NCBI RefSeq assembly: GCF_963675905.1 | Contig: NZ_OY780936.1 | Coordinates: forward strand, 3,233,946 to 3,297,945 | DNA: 64,000 nt | Reading direction: 5' to 3' | Source: an uncultured Bacteroides sp. | GTDB lineage: Bacteria; Bacteroidota; Bacteroidia; Bacteroidales; Bacteroidaceae | Part shown: in pieces, positions 1 through 8,930 of the stretch | How positions within the stretch are numbered: the first letter of the stretch is position 1 | Layout of the letters: the number at the start of each line of letters is the position of its first letter | The notes under the pieces: generated by a model | What the model was told of the DNA's origin: nothing | The model's input: only the letters and a program-made list of their open reading frames with translations | Databases searched by the model: none | Program-made: the position numbers and the translations under genes

Positions 1-1217
1 GCTTCGTCTCTTCCTAAGATGAATTCTTCTCCGTTATGGCAATTCTGATGAGCATTTATTCCGGCAATGATACCTTGTCCGCCAGCTTCTTCATAACCGG
101 TAGTTCCGTTTACTTGTCCGGCGAAGAATAGATTTCCGATAATCTTCGATTCCAACGTATGCTTTAGTTGAGTAGGATCGAAGTAATCGTATTCAATTGC
201 ATATCCCGGGCGATAGATAACCAAATCCTTGAAAGCAGGAATCTTTTTAAGGGCATTGATCTGAATGTCCAACGGAAGCGATGAAGAGAACCCATTTAAA
301 TATAATTCCTTTGTAGTTTCTCCTTCTGGTTCAAGGAATAGCTGATGTTGTTCCTTGTCTGGGAAGGTAACAATCTTTGTTTCTATACTTGGGCAATATC
401 GTGGACCAATGCTTTGAATTTGTCCGTTGAATAGGGGAGAATCTGCTAATCCATTTCTAAGTATCTGGTGTACTTCCTCATTTGTATAACAAGTCCAGCA
501 GTCTAGTTGCTTGAGATTTTTTGTCGGAGTATCCATATATGAAAACTTGTGGAAGTCATTTTCTCCATCCTGAGTTCCCATCAAACCATAATTTACGCTC
601 CGGCCGTCAATACGAACAGGGGTACCTGTTTTCATTCTACCGAACTTAACTCCATGTCTGGCGATGGATTCGGTCAAAAGATAAGATGCTGGTTCAGCCA
701 TTCTTCCTCCCGGAAGTTTAGTCTTCCCAATATGCATTAATCCGTTGAGGAAAGTTCCTGCGGTGAGAACGACACATTTGGCGCGAAATTCAACATCAAG
801 GTATGTTCTTAAACCTACAATTTCTCCGTTTTCAACGATAATTTCCTTTACGGTATCCTGCCAGATATTGAGATTCGGGATATTTTCGAGAATCTCTCTC
901 CATGTCCATATAAACTTGTTTCTATCACATTGTGCACGTGGGCTCCACATTGCAGGTCCTTTTGATCGGTTAAGCATGCGGAATTGGATAGCCGTTTTGT
1001 CGGTAACTAATCCCATATAACCACCCAATGCATCGATTTCCCGAACAATTTGTCCTTTAGCAATACCCCCAACGGCAGGATTGCAACTCATCTGAGCAAT
1101 TTTATTCATGTCCATCGTAATAAGACATGTTTTTGATCCCAGATTTGCGGCCGCAGCTGCAGCTTCGCAACCGGCATGTCCTGCTCCGATAACAATTACA
1201 TCGTACTTAAAATCCAT
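1..1217 (-). CDS. mnmG: tRNA uridine-5-carboxymethylaminomethyl modification enzyme MnmG (GidA), partial
   Basis: FAD-dependent enzyme that, with MnmE, builds the (carboxymethyl)aminomethyl group on the wobble uridine of several tRNAs in the cytoplasm. The reading frame starts at the ATG at 1217 and runs off the left edge after about 405 codons, so roughly the last third of the usual 620-630 residues is missing. The N-terminus carries the Rossmann FAD motif (GAGHAGCEAA, residues about 11-20). Family hallmarks follow: AGTFLNG near residue 152, the Cys-containing CWTCYTN near 237, PRYCPSIE further on, and GGQGIIAGINAH near 376. The gene is monocistronic as far as can be seen, and a TAnnTTTG element sits 23 bp upstream. 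Nothing unusual; identification is secure from the motifs. Confidence 0.97.
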   Translation of the reverse strand, partial: MDFKYDVIVIGAGHAGCEAAAAAANLGSKTCLITMDMNKIAQMSCNPAVGGIAKGQIVREIDALGGYMGLVTDKTAIQFRMLNRSKGPAMWSPRAQCDRNKFIWTWREILENIPNLNIWQDTVKEIIVENGEIVGLRTYLDVEFRAKCVVLTAGTFLNGLMHIGKTKLPGGRMAEPASYLLTESIARHGVKFGRMKTGTPVRIDGRSVNYGLMGTQDGENDFHKFSYMDTPTKNLKQLDCWTCYTNEEVHQILRNGLADSPLFNGQIQSIGPRYCPSIETKIVTFPDKEQHQLFLEPEGETTKELYLNGFSSSLPLDIQINALKKIPAFKDLVIYRPGYAIEYDYFDPTQLKHTLESKIIGNLFFAGQVNGTTGYEEAGGQGIIAGINAHQNCHNGEEFILGRDE

Positions 1218-1239
1218 TGATTTATTCTATTTTACGCCG

Positions 1240-1247
1240 CAAATTTA
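1240..1247 (-). promoter_or_regulatory. -7 promoter element of mnmG
   Basis: Minus-strand TAAATTTG fits the Bacteroidota -7 consensus TAnnTTTG and lies 23 bp before the mnmG ATG. No clear -33 TTG at the ideal spacing. Confidence 0.5.
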
Positions 1248-1982
1248 CGAAAAATAGTTAGTAAGTTTAGTGAATGAATGGAAAAGAATTGGAATCAATC
1301 TTTAAGAGATATTTGTTTGTATTGCATTTGTTATTTCGCAGTATATCTGTACACTGTTTCTACAACTTATATTTTGCTCTTTTCTTTTGCCATTTCTTTC
1401 GAGTAGTTAGTCTATAGCTATGGGGATTGGCTACTGCTTCTAGTATTAATAAGATCTCTTTCTATTGTAGTTAATCTAGAGCTAGGTATTATAGATATTA
1501 ATAGGCAGTTCTCACTTGAATGGTACTGTGAACTTAGGCTTATGAAAAGCTGGTTTAGATTAATAAATTAACTGCATTCTGGAGCCAGAGTAACGCTATC
1601 TATAATTATACTGCTAAAATATGAATGTTTCGTCTTTTGATAGGATTAGGATTGGTAGATAACCTATGCCAGGTGTTTTAATAAACACAGTAAAAATCAG
1701 GATGAGATAGATAGAATTTGGGTTGGTGTGCATAACTACAGACAACCAATACCAAGATTATTAATTAACGCAGTCAACCAAAATGGTTCTTCGTTGCTTT
1801 TGATGAAAGCAAACTGCCTTAAATGCTTTTCCTATCAAGATTCTACATGCTTTTTTAATAGGCCATTTGTTGAATCTGATTAAAAAGTCTAAAAAACGCC
1901 ATGAATAAGAGGTTCTATATAATATTTTTCAGCAAAAGTGATGAATAACTGCCAAAATCAGGACGAGGCAAGGTGCTGGATT

Positions 1983-2075
1983 GCTAGATCACCGCTAGAT
2001 CATTTTTTAGAGATCTAGCGGCTCTTTATTGTTTATTACAAGATAGTTATGTGCTTACTGCTAGATCGCTAGATC
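1983..2075. repeat. GCTAGATC short-repeat cluster with hairpin
   Basis: Direct copies of GCTAGATC begin at 1983, 1994, 2060 and 2068. An inverted copy at 2012-2019 forms, with 1992-2001, a perfect 10-bp stem (CCGCTAGATC / GATCTAGCGG) around a 10-nt AT-rich loop. Function unknown; no coding frame overlaps it. Confidence 0.6.
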
Positions 2076-2106
2076 TATTAGCAAATTCTATTTCCTGAGA
2101 GGAAGA

Positions 2107-2124
2107 AATGAGTAAGAACTCATT
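2107..2124 (-). terminator. weak hairpin downstream of ybeY
   Basis: A 7-bp perfect stem (AATGAGT / ACTCATT) with a 4-nt loop lies just beyond the ybeY stop. It is followed on the minus strand by a short pyrimidine stretch, not a clean T-run, so the terminator role is tentative. Confidence 0.35.
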
Positions 2125-2140
2125 AAGATAGCATTGTGAA

Positions 2141-2557
2141 CTATTTTAAAAGTGCTAAAGCTTTATTCTCTTCAGCCTCCATTATTTCGCGTTCACCTTC
2201 TCCTTTATCGTTTATTCCGCATAGGTGGAGGATGCCATGTATTATTGTTCGGTGCAACTCGTCATTATAGGATGTCTTAAATTGTTCAGAATTGCTTTTA
2301 ACCGTATCTAGGCTGATAAAGATATCTCCAGAAATGATATTGTCTTCACAATAGTCGAACGTTATTATGTCGGTATAGTAATCGTGTTGCAGATACTCTT
2401 TGTTTACTTCAAGGATTTTCTCGTCAGAACAAAAAATATACGCTATTTCCCCAACTTTTTTTTCGTATGTACTAGCCACTGCTTTAATCCAAGCAGTAGT
2501 TTCTCTTTTTTTTATTGCGGGCATTTTTATCCCGTCTGTCTGATAACTTATAGCCAT
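2141..2557 (-). CDS. ybeY: endoribonuclease YbeY (rRNA maturation factor)
   Basis: Metal-dependent single-strand endoribonuclease for 16S rRNA 3'-end maturation and ribosome quality control. I place the start at the ATG at 2557 (138 aa, family-typical length) because the longer upstream frame would overlap the preceding gene; 2557 falls 4 bp after that gene's stop. The metal-site motif HGILHLCG begins near residue 107. It supplies the first two ligands of the HxxxHxxxxxH motif, but the third position is Asp (followed by KGEGER), not His. This may be a lineage variant, since the rest of the fold is well kept. Co-transcribed with the upstream SpmA/B-like gene. Confidence 0.9.
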   Translation of the reverse strand: MAISYQTDGIKMPAIKKRETTAWIKAVASTYEKKVGEIAYIFCSDEKILEVNKEYLQHDYYTDIITFDYCEDNIISGDIFISLDTVKSNSEQFKTSYNDELHRTIIHGILHLCGINDKGEGEREIMEAEENKALALLK

Positions 2558-2561
2558 AATA

Positions 2562-3794
2562 TTAATAAAAGAATAAATAACAAACTGAAATGGCAGCAAT
2601 AACTCCGGCTAAATCGGCTATTAAGCCGCATGCAACTGCATGGCGGGTTTTTCTGATTCCCACGCTACCGAAATATACTGCTAAAATATAGAATGTAGTA
2701 TCTGTTGAACCCTGGAATATGCAAGATAGGCGACCTACGAATGAATCAGCACCGTAAGTTTTCATTGCGTCTACCATTAACCCTCTGGCGCCGCTTCCGC
2801 TTAGAGGTTTCATTATAGCTGTTGGTAATCCACCAACAAAACTTGTATCCAAGCCTAAAAAACCTATAATATACTCAATTCCTTTTATTATTAGATCCAT
2901 TGTTCCTGAAGCTCTAAATACAGCTACTCCAACAAGGATTGCTACCAAATAAGGTATAATTCTCACTGCTGTAGAAAATCCCTCTTTAGCTCCTTCTACA
3001 AAAGATTCATATACATTTATTTTTTTTCTGACTCCGGATATTATAAATGTTATAATGACGGAGAATAGAAATATATTTGCGAAAAGGGTGGAGTATAGAT
3101 CAATCTTCTCTCTTGGCATTGTGCTGAATAAGAAAATTATCCCTCCGATAAAAGTACTTATTAAACACAGAAATGAGAATATTGTTTTATTGAATAAGTT
3201 TATTTTTTGATAAATACTTACTGATATAACACCTGCGAGAGTAGAGAAAAAAGTGGCTATCATTATTGGAATGAAAATATCTGTTGGTTGAGCAGCTCCT
3301 AATTGTGCTCTATAGACCATAATACTTATAGGAATCAATGTTAATCCTGAAGTGTTAAGTACCAGGAACATAATCATTGGGTTGCTGGCATTCTTTTTCT
3401 CATTATTAAGATCCTGCAGTTCTTTCATTGCTTTTAGTCCTAATGGGGTTGCTGCATTATCAAGTCCTAACATGTTAGCAGAGATATTCATAAACATAGC
3501 TCCATATGCAGGGTGTCCTTTTGGAATTTCGGGAAATAGCTTGCTAAGTACAGGGCTAAGCCAACGCGAAAGAGTTGTAATTAATCCTCCATTCTCACCA
3601 ATCTTCATTATGCCTAACCAAAGTGAAAGTATTCCAGTTAAACCTAAAGATATCTCGAAAGCGGTTTTTGATGAACTAAAAGTGGAGTTCATTATTTCAC
3701 TAAACACCTGAGTGTCTCCCATAAAAATTAACCTTATCAAAGCAACAACAAAGGCAATGACAAAGAAAGCAATCCAAATGTAATTCAATACCAT
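2562..3794 (-). CDS. SpmA/SpmB-type 'nucleoside recognition' (Gate domain) membrane protein
   Basis: A 410-aa polytopic inner-membrane protein with about ten hydrophobic segments. The N-terminal half resembles SpmA (GDTQVFSEIM near the start, then a Gate-domain block with HPAYGAMFMN and LGLDNAATPLG). The C-terminal half resembles SpmB (FVEGAKEGF, FRASGTMD, MKPLSGSGARG). Bacillus encodes these halves as separate spore-maturation proteins; in non-sporulating Bacteroidota the fusion is common and its substrate is unknown, with transport or gating of small solutes the usual inference. First gene of a two-gene unit with ybeY (4-bp gap). A TAnnTTTG element lies 27 bp upstream. Family call is good, function is open. 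Confidence 0.85.
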   Translation of the reverse strand: MVLNYIWIAFFVIAFVVALIRLIFMGDTQVFSEIMNSTFSSSKTAFEISLGLTGILSLWLGIMKIGENGGLITTLSRWLSPVLSKLFPEIPKGHPAYGAMFMNISANMLGLDNAATPLGLKAMKELQDLNNEKKNASNPMIMFLVLNTSGLTLIPISIMVYRAQLGAAQPTDIFIPIMIATFFSTLAGVISVSIYQKINLFNKTIFSFLCLISTFIGGIIFLFSTMPREKIDLYSTLFANIFLFSVIITFIISGVRKKINVYESFVEGAKEGFSTAVRIIPYLVAILVGVAVFRASGTMDLIIKGIEYIIGFLGLDTSFVGGLPTAIMKPLSGSGARGLMVDAMKTYGADSFVGRLSCIFQGSTDTTFYILAVYFGSVGIRKTRHAVACGLIADLAGVIAAISVCYLFFY

Positions 3795-4987
3795 AAAAGT
3801 CCGTTTTTAATAGAATTTTGCAAAAATAAGAATATGTTTTCAGTTATTGCTTTAATTCTTCCTTTTTATCAGATTTCGGCTTAGGAAATTTACAATAGTA
3901 TATAATATGTAATTGTTCGATATTGATCTTTTTGGGCACAAACTTTGATTGCATAACAATTTATAATAGACTGATGCTAATGAAAATATCTCATGAATAC
4001 CTTGTTTGTTATATGTTGAGTTTTTTAATTAGACTTATTAAAGAACTTTAATAAGCTGCATGTTTTGATTCAATGATTACATTTTTAATTCATTATGATC
4101 TTGTAAAACCTTTATTCCTTTTATCCTTATTCCTGCTTTCTAATTATCCGTTTTTAATCCTTATTTCTGTTTATATTCATGTTTAATATGTTGTGAAAAA
4201 TAAATTTTTTATTTTGGCATATGATATTTGAAAAAAGCAGATTAATTTCTATTTTATCAAAGAAAGATTTGCTAAATAAACATAAAAATATACCGTATAA
4301 ACGTCTATTTTGCCATATAGTGTGTGTGCTTAATTATTTTGTTTTTTTTTATTTAATTAAGGATTGTATCTTTACACTTGAAAAAGTAACCTAAAATTTA
4401 TTTAGTGGAAAACAAGTATCGTTTGAAATCATAATATCCAATTCTTTATTTGTAAAGATCATGCTTTCAGTTTGTTGCAGAATTGATTTTATTGTTTATA
4501 AACAACTTATAATTAAGTATATGAATATATTTTTAACCTACATATGTAGCTCTTTTGTTTTATGAATCAATAAAATTTATATTTGAAATAGCTTATTCTT
4601 TGATGAAAATAGAAACTTCATATTTATTTCCATCTTTCCTATTTCAAAAATTGAGATGCTTATTTAACGACTATTGTATTTAATCTTATAAAAGCAATTT
4701 TAATAATTGATTAACTGACTTTTTTTAATGTTTATAAAACTTAGTACTAAAAAAAATCAATTTGCTTAGAACATAATTATATATATGATTGTTGACTCTA
4801 TAATTCAATTTATTATCAATAAAATGTAAAAAACATACTTTTTTATAATGAATTATTCCTAAATCGTAAATTTGTATTCCTGAAACTTATATTCGTTTGT
4901 TTTCGAGTAACATCATATTATAATGATTAATATATTAGCCACGGATTTAGATCTTTTATACTTTAAACATATTAAACAGAAAAACAT
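3795..4987. other. 1.19-kb very AT-rich gene-free region
   Basis: Long non-coding stretch between the divergent SpmAB-like and AraC-type genes, full of A/T runs and stop codons in all frames. Apart from the promoter element at 3821-3828 it has one TAAATTTG at 4867-4874, a possible -7 box about 110 bp before the regulator gene. I see no RNA gene, repeat or gene remnant. Such a long leader may carry regulatory sites that I cannot define. Confidence 0.5.
3821..3828 (-). promoter_or_regulatory. -7 promoter element of the spmAB-ybeY unit
   Basis: Minus-strand TATTTTTG, matching TAnnTTTG, 27 bp before the start codon at 3794. Confidence 0.5.
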
Positions 4988-5476
4988 ATGCAGAGTCTAT
5001 TTAAGCAGTTTGTAACCCAACTCGGTTTGTTAAAAGAAAAGGGAACTTTGGAAACCGATATTATTGATGGTCTAGATCCTTCGATAATTAATTTAAATCA
5101 AGAAGTGCATATTTATAAAGAAGTGCTTTATAATTTGGATTCCAAACAAATCTATTTAGATCCTTCTTTATCGCTAATAAAGCTTAGTTCTGTTGTAGGG
5201 ACTAATACTACCTACTTATCTAATTCGATTAATAAATATTTTGGATGCAATTTCAAAACACTAATAAACAGATATAGAATAGAGTATTGCAAGAAGCTCC
5301 TTGGTAATAATCCAATGTCTGTTCCTATTAAAGAGATTGCAAAGAAATGTGGATTTTCATCTGTCAGTGCGTTTTATGCATCATTTAAAAAAATAACCGG
5401 CATCTCTCCTGTACAATATAGAATGTTGATAATCTACAGAAATGAAACAAATAAAGAGTTAGATAATGAAATTTGA
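4988..5476 (+). CDS. AraC-family helix-turn-helix regulator (short form)
   Basis: 162-aa predicted DNA-binding protein. Residues about 50-155 form an HTH_18/AraC domain: first helix-turn-helix around LSSVVGTNTTYLSNSINKYF, then FKTLINRYRIEYCKKLL, and the second around IKEIAKKCGFSSVSAFYASFKK followed by TGISPVQYR. There is no sensor domain; the first 45 residues look like a short helical linker. It lies upstream of, and in the same direction as, the large coiled-coil lipoprotein, so it may regulate it; that is inference from position only. Start is the first ATG in frame. Confidence 0.85.
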   Translation: MQSLFKQFVTQLGLLKEKGTLETDIIDGLDPSIINLNQEVHIYKEVLYNLDSKQIYLDPSLSLIKLSSVVGTNTTYLSNSINKYFGCNFKTLINRYRIEYCKKLLGNNPMSVPIKEIAKKCGFSSVSAFYASFKKITGISPVQYRMLIIYRNETNKELDNEI

Positions 5477-5503
5477 TATTGTATTAACTAATTATAAATT
5501 ATT

Positions 5504-5617
5504 ATGAAAGAACGTTATGATGTTTTTAGTTGTGCGCATCAGGTTAGGATGCCGACTATATTTGAGTTATTGAATACTGGTTATATAGAAAAAATACAAA
5601 AAAATGTATTTTATTAA
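5504..5617 (+). CDS. possible 37-aa small protein or leader peptide
   Basis: An ATG-initiated frame of 37 codons ends 32 bp before the start of the large lipoprotein gene. The sequence has a mixed, non-repetitive composition (begins MKERYDVFSC, then AHQVRMPTIFELL) that looks less random than the surrounding AT-rich DNA. I recognise no family. It could be a small protein or a leader ORF for the next gene. A TATATTTG -7-like element (5557-5564) lies inside it, so the stretch may instead be promoter DNA. Confidence 0.3.
   Translation: MKERYDVFSCAHQVRMPTIFELLNTGYIEKIQKNVFY
5557..5564 (+). promoter_or_regulatory. possible -7 element of the coiled-coil lipoprotein gene
   Basis: TATATTTG matches TAnnTTTG and lies about 85 bp before the ATG at 5649. 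The nearest upstream TTG (5530-5532) is 24 bp away, longer than the usual 19-21. Confidence 0.35.
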
Positions 5618-5648
5618 TGGTTTTATAAATATAAAAATTGTTTTAATT

Positions 5649-8600
5649 ATGAGAAAAAAGTATTTTCTTGCGAAGTTGGCTATCTATGGATTCCTGACTT
5701 TAGGCGCAGCTACTACATTTGTAGGTTGTAAAGATTACGACGGTGACATCACTGATCTTCAGACTCAGATTGATGACAATAAGGCTGATTATACTTCAGT
5801 CTTAACTGAGAGACTTGCTGCTGTTAACACACAGATTACTACTCTTCAGGGCACTCAGACTGCTCTGCAAGCTACTGTTGCTACAGCTCAAACTGCTGCT
5901 AATGCTGCTAAAACAAGTGCTGATGCTGCTGCTGCTGCCGCTGCTGCTGCTCAACTTGCTGCTGAACAAGCTAAATTGGATGCTATTACTACTGCAGCTT
6001 CTGCTTTGGCTACAGTAAAAACTGATTTGGAAACCAGAATTTCTACTCTTGACGGCAAATTTGCTGCTCTTCAGGAATCAGTTTCTAAAGGAGCAACAAA
6101 AGATGAACTTACTGCTTTAAATGCTGGTCTTTTAAAAGAAATAGCTAATGCTAAATCATCTATTGAAGCTGATCTTACAACTATCAGTGCTCAGATTAGC
6201 GCTGTAGACAGCAAGTATAATACTCTTGTTGAAAAAGTTGAAACTTTAGCAACTAAGAGTGAGGTAGAAGCTGCTCTTTTATCATTAAAAACAGATCTTG
6301 CTGCTCTTTATTTACAGAAAGCAACATTTAATGATTACAAGACTATTGTAACTACTCAGTTTGCTGATCTTCAGACTCAAATAGATGTAATTAATGGTAA
6401 GGTAGATGCAAATACTACCAAAATTACTACTTTGGAGACTAAAATTACAGAATTGACAGCTCAATTAACATCTGCAATTGCTACTGCTAAAACTGAAGCT
6501 ATAGCTCAAGCTGTTAATACTGCTTTAGCTGCTGATGCACAACAGGCTGTAACACTCGAAGCTATGTGGAAAGCATATGTTGCTCAACAACTAGACAACT
6601 ATGTTGATAAGTCTACTTATGAGGCAAAAATGACTGAAATTAAAGATCAACTTGAAGATTTGTCAGCTCAAATTTCAGCAATCAATGTTAATTTGAATAC
6701 GATGAATGCGATATTCTCTCATCGTTTGACAAGTATGGCATTTGTACCTGAAACTTATGTAGCAGGAATCCCTACTATTATTTTCAGTACATTGTATTAT
6801 AAAGACATGAATCAGCAAGCGCCACAGACATTGTATAGTAGTACTATGCAATCTAAAGCGAAATATCGTTTAAATCCTAATGGAGTTACGCGTTCTGATA
6901 TCAAAGATTTTGTTTATACAGGTGAGCAAGCTGAAACAAAAGGTTTAGGATCAGATAATCCAGCTCCTATATCTGTAGTTACCGATAATTTTGAAAATGG
7001 ATTGTTAACTCTTAATGTTACAAAGACTGCTTCATTTGCTACAGCATCTAAATTTGATATTGTTTCACTGAAGGCTACTTTAGCTGATAAGGCTCTTACT
7101 TCTGCTGAAAAACAAGCTGGAACAGAAGTTTCTGTATATTCAGACTATGTTAGAGCTACAGAAGTTGCTCTTAGTAGTGATAACTTAAATATTGCCAAAA
7201 AAGGCGCTTTAAATAATCATTTCAGTGACAATCAGCTAGCTGCACAAGACGTTGCTTCTGATGCATCATTTGTTTATAATGGTCAGTTAGACCTGGAAAA
7301 AGATGTAGTAGCTTCTTGTTACTTTAATGGTACTCATTCTGCTTTTAATAATGCAGCTTATGGTCTACATTATCGTTTTGCTTTAGCATCTAATCCTTAC
7401 AACATTACAGTAGCTGGTGCTACTACTAATCAACAAGATTTTGCTACTGTTTCAGAAGATGGAATCATGAAAGCAAAAGTATACGATCAAGCTCCTTTAT
7501 CTGCAGCTGCAGGACGTACTCCTATCGTAAAAGTTGAATTAGTTGACGCGCAGAACCATGTATTGGATCGTGCTTACATTAAAATTAAAATAGCTGCAAA
7601 TAAAGCACCTAAAAAAACTGTAACTTACGCTGAAACAATAGTTCTAGGTTGTACTAGTCACCTATTTACTATTGGTGTTGAACAAATTAACAAGGAAGTT
7701 TATAATGTTCTTCCTATGAGCCACGCTCAGTTCTGGGGAAATTATGAAATTAAATCTTCAACAAGTGCTATTACAGCTAAACCTTATATAGCAAATGTTG
7801 GTGAAGGAAGTCAGCTTTCAACAGAAATTCGTTGGAATGTTACTGATAGTCAATTTGGTGTTATTCCTAATGAAGGAAAGGACTTTACAGCAGTATTTAC
7901 AGTTGAACCTACATTTGCAGATACTGACTATCCTGATGTAGAATTTGTATTCAATATTAAGGTTGTTAAGCCTGCCACTTCAATAGTAGGCAAAGAGTTG
8001 ACATATTGGACAGCTGATCAATCAGCATTTAAAGTAAATGCAACTGTTCCTAACGCAAATTATAGTAATGGATGCAATTATAGTGCAGATTTAACAAATG
8101 CATTTAATAAGGATGCTAATGGTAATGTAAAACTTAACAATGGAAATGCATGTGGTGAGTTGAAGTTTGCTCTTATTAGCACTACTCCTTCTACAGCACA
8201 AGGCATTAGCATTAATGATGATGTTATTACCTTTGACCGTTCATCAGCAAATTCTACTGCAATAAATTCTTTGGAGGCTGGTACTTTGTCAGCAAAAGTT
8301 AAGGCTTATTATGAGTTCAATGGAAATACTATTGACTTAATGACATTTAATGTTCAGTTTATTAAACCGTTAAGTTTAAGTGTTGTTACAGATGGTCATT
8401 TCACTGATGCAGTAACTGGAGGTTCTATACTTAATTATTCTTACTACCATAATAGTGGTTCTATTGATGTACTTGTTACAGATTGGAGAGGTGATTCTTT
8501 AGTTCCTACTTCTCTATTGTGGGGCTTCTATGGTTTGGATGGCGTGATTTTCAATACTGCAAACGCTAAGACTAATTTGTTTGAAGGACAAGATGGAAAT

Positions 8601-8816
8601 CTAACTCCAACTGCTGGTTATATGGCAGGATCACTTCCTACTGATGTATTGCTCTCTCAAAACAATTTTATGGGAGTTACTAATTTGAAATATGTAAATA
8701 ATGGAACTCCATTAACAATGGATTATGAGCTTTATATACCTGTTACAATTACTCATAAGTGGGGAACTCTTTCTTTTACATTGAATGTTCATGTTAATAA
8801 ACGTGCAACTATGTAG
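5649..8816 (+). CDS. large coiled-coil surface lipoprotein, S-layer-like
   Basis: About 1055-aa exported lipoprotein. I choose the ATG at 5649 because it gives a compact signal peptide with a lipobox (TFVGC) and a mature start C-K-D-Y-D, the form seen in Bacteroides coiled-coil cell-surface and S-layer-type proteins. Residues about 25-350 are an Ala/Thr/Lys-rich coiled coil full of heptads, including an uninterrupted run of nine Ala. The remaining 700 residues are Thr/Val/Asn-rich and probably stacked beta domains. Codon choice is strongly biased (GCT for Ala), suggesting very high expression, as for an S-layer. A T-rich hairpin terminator follows, so it is probably transcribed alone. The S-layer role is inference; another abundant surface protein is possible. 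Confidence 0.75.
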   Translation: MRKKYFLAKLAIYGFLTLGAATTFVGCKDYDGDITDLQTQIDDNKADYTSVLTERLAAVNTQITTLQGTQTALQATVATAQTAANAAKTSADAAAAAAAAAQLAAEQAKLDAITTAASALATVKTDLETRISTLDGKFAALQESVSKGATKDELTALNAGLLKEIANAKSSIEADLTTISAQISAVDSKYNTLVEKVETLATKSEVEAALLSLKTDLAALYLQKATFNDYKTIVTTQFADLQTQIDVINGKVDANTTKITTLETKITELTAQLTSAIATAKTEAIAQAVNTALAADAQQAVTLEAMWKAYVAQQLDNYVDKSTYEAKMTEIKDQLEDLSAQISAINVNLNTMNAIFSHRLTSMAFVPETYVAGIPTIIFSTLYYKDMNQQAPQTLYSSTMQSKAKYRLNPNGVTRSDIKDFVYTGEQAETKGLGSDNPAPISVVTDNFENGLLTLNVTKTASFATASKFDIVSLKATLADKALTSAEKQAGTEVSVYSDYVRATEVALSSDNLNIAKKGALNNHFSDNQLAAQDVASDASFVYNGQLDLEKDVVASCYFNGTHSAFNNAAYGLHYRFALASNPYNITVAGATTNQQDFATVSEDGIMKAKVYDQAPLSAAAGRTPIVKVELVDAQNHVLDRAYIKIKIAANKAPKKTVTYAETIVLGCTSHLFTIGVEQINKEVYNVLPMSHAQFWGNYEIKSSTSAITAKPYIANVGEGSQLSTEIRWNVTDSQFGVIPNEGKDFTAVFTVEPTFADTDYPDVEFVFNIKVVKPATSIVGKELTYWTADQSAFKVNATVPNANYSNGCNYSADLTNAFNKDANGNVKLNNGNACGELKFALISTTPSTAQGISINDDVITFDRSSANSTAINSLEAGTLSAKVKAYYEFNGNTIDLMTFNVQFIKPLSLSVVTDGHFTDAVTGGSILNYSYYHNSGSIDVLVTDWRGDSLVPTSLLWGFYGLDGVIFNTANAKTNLFEGQDGNLTPTAGYMAGSLPTDVLLSQNNFMGVTNLKYVNNGTPLTMDYELYIPVTITHKWGTLSFTLNVHVNKRATM

Positions 8817-8868
8817 GCACAAAGAAAAAGTAATTATAAACTAAAGTCAACCTTTTAATTAAGAATAT

Positions 8869-8905
8869 AAGAGAGAGGGATTAAATGTTTCTCTCTCTCT
8901 TTATA
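8869..8905 (+). terminator. intrinsic terminator after the coiled-coil lipoprotein
   Basis: Perfect 9-bp stem AAGAGAGAG (8869-8877) / CTCTCTCTT (8893-8901) followed by a T/A-rich run. Confidence 0.7.
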
Positions 8906-8930
8906 TCTTTTATGATATAATGTACAAGCA

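Larger units (their letters stand above)
1218..2140. other. 923-bp gene-free spacer
   Basis: No reading frame with coding character on either strand. It contains the mnmG promoter element at its left end, a cluster of GCTAGATC repeats with a hairpin (1983-2075) and a weak terminator-like hairpin next to ybeY (2107-2124). The rest looks like decayed sequence; I recognise no gene remnant. Confidence 0.6.

Noticed and set aside
3795-4987. A hidden gene or riboswitch in the long AT-rich leader
   Set aside because: Stops in all frames and no recognisable conserved aptamer structure; reported only as empty.
5815-6018. Leu-rich 67-codon frame inside the large lipoprotein gene
   Set aside because: It is the shifted reading of GCT-rich Ala coding sequence; no independent coding signal.
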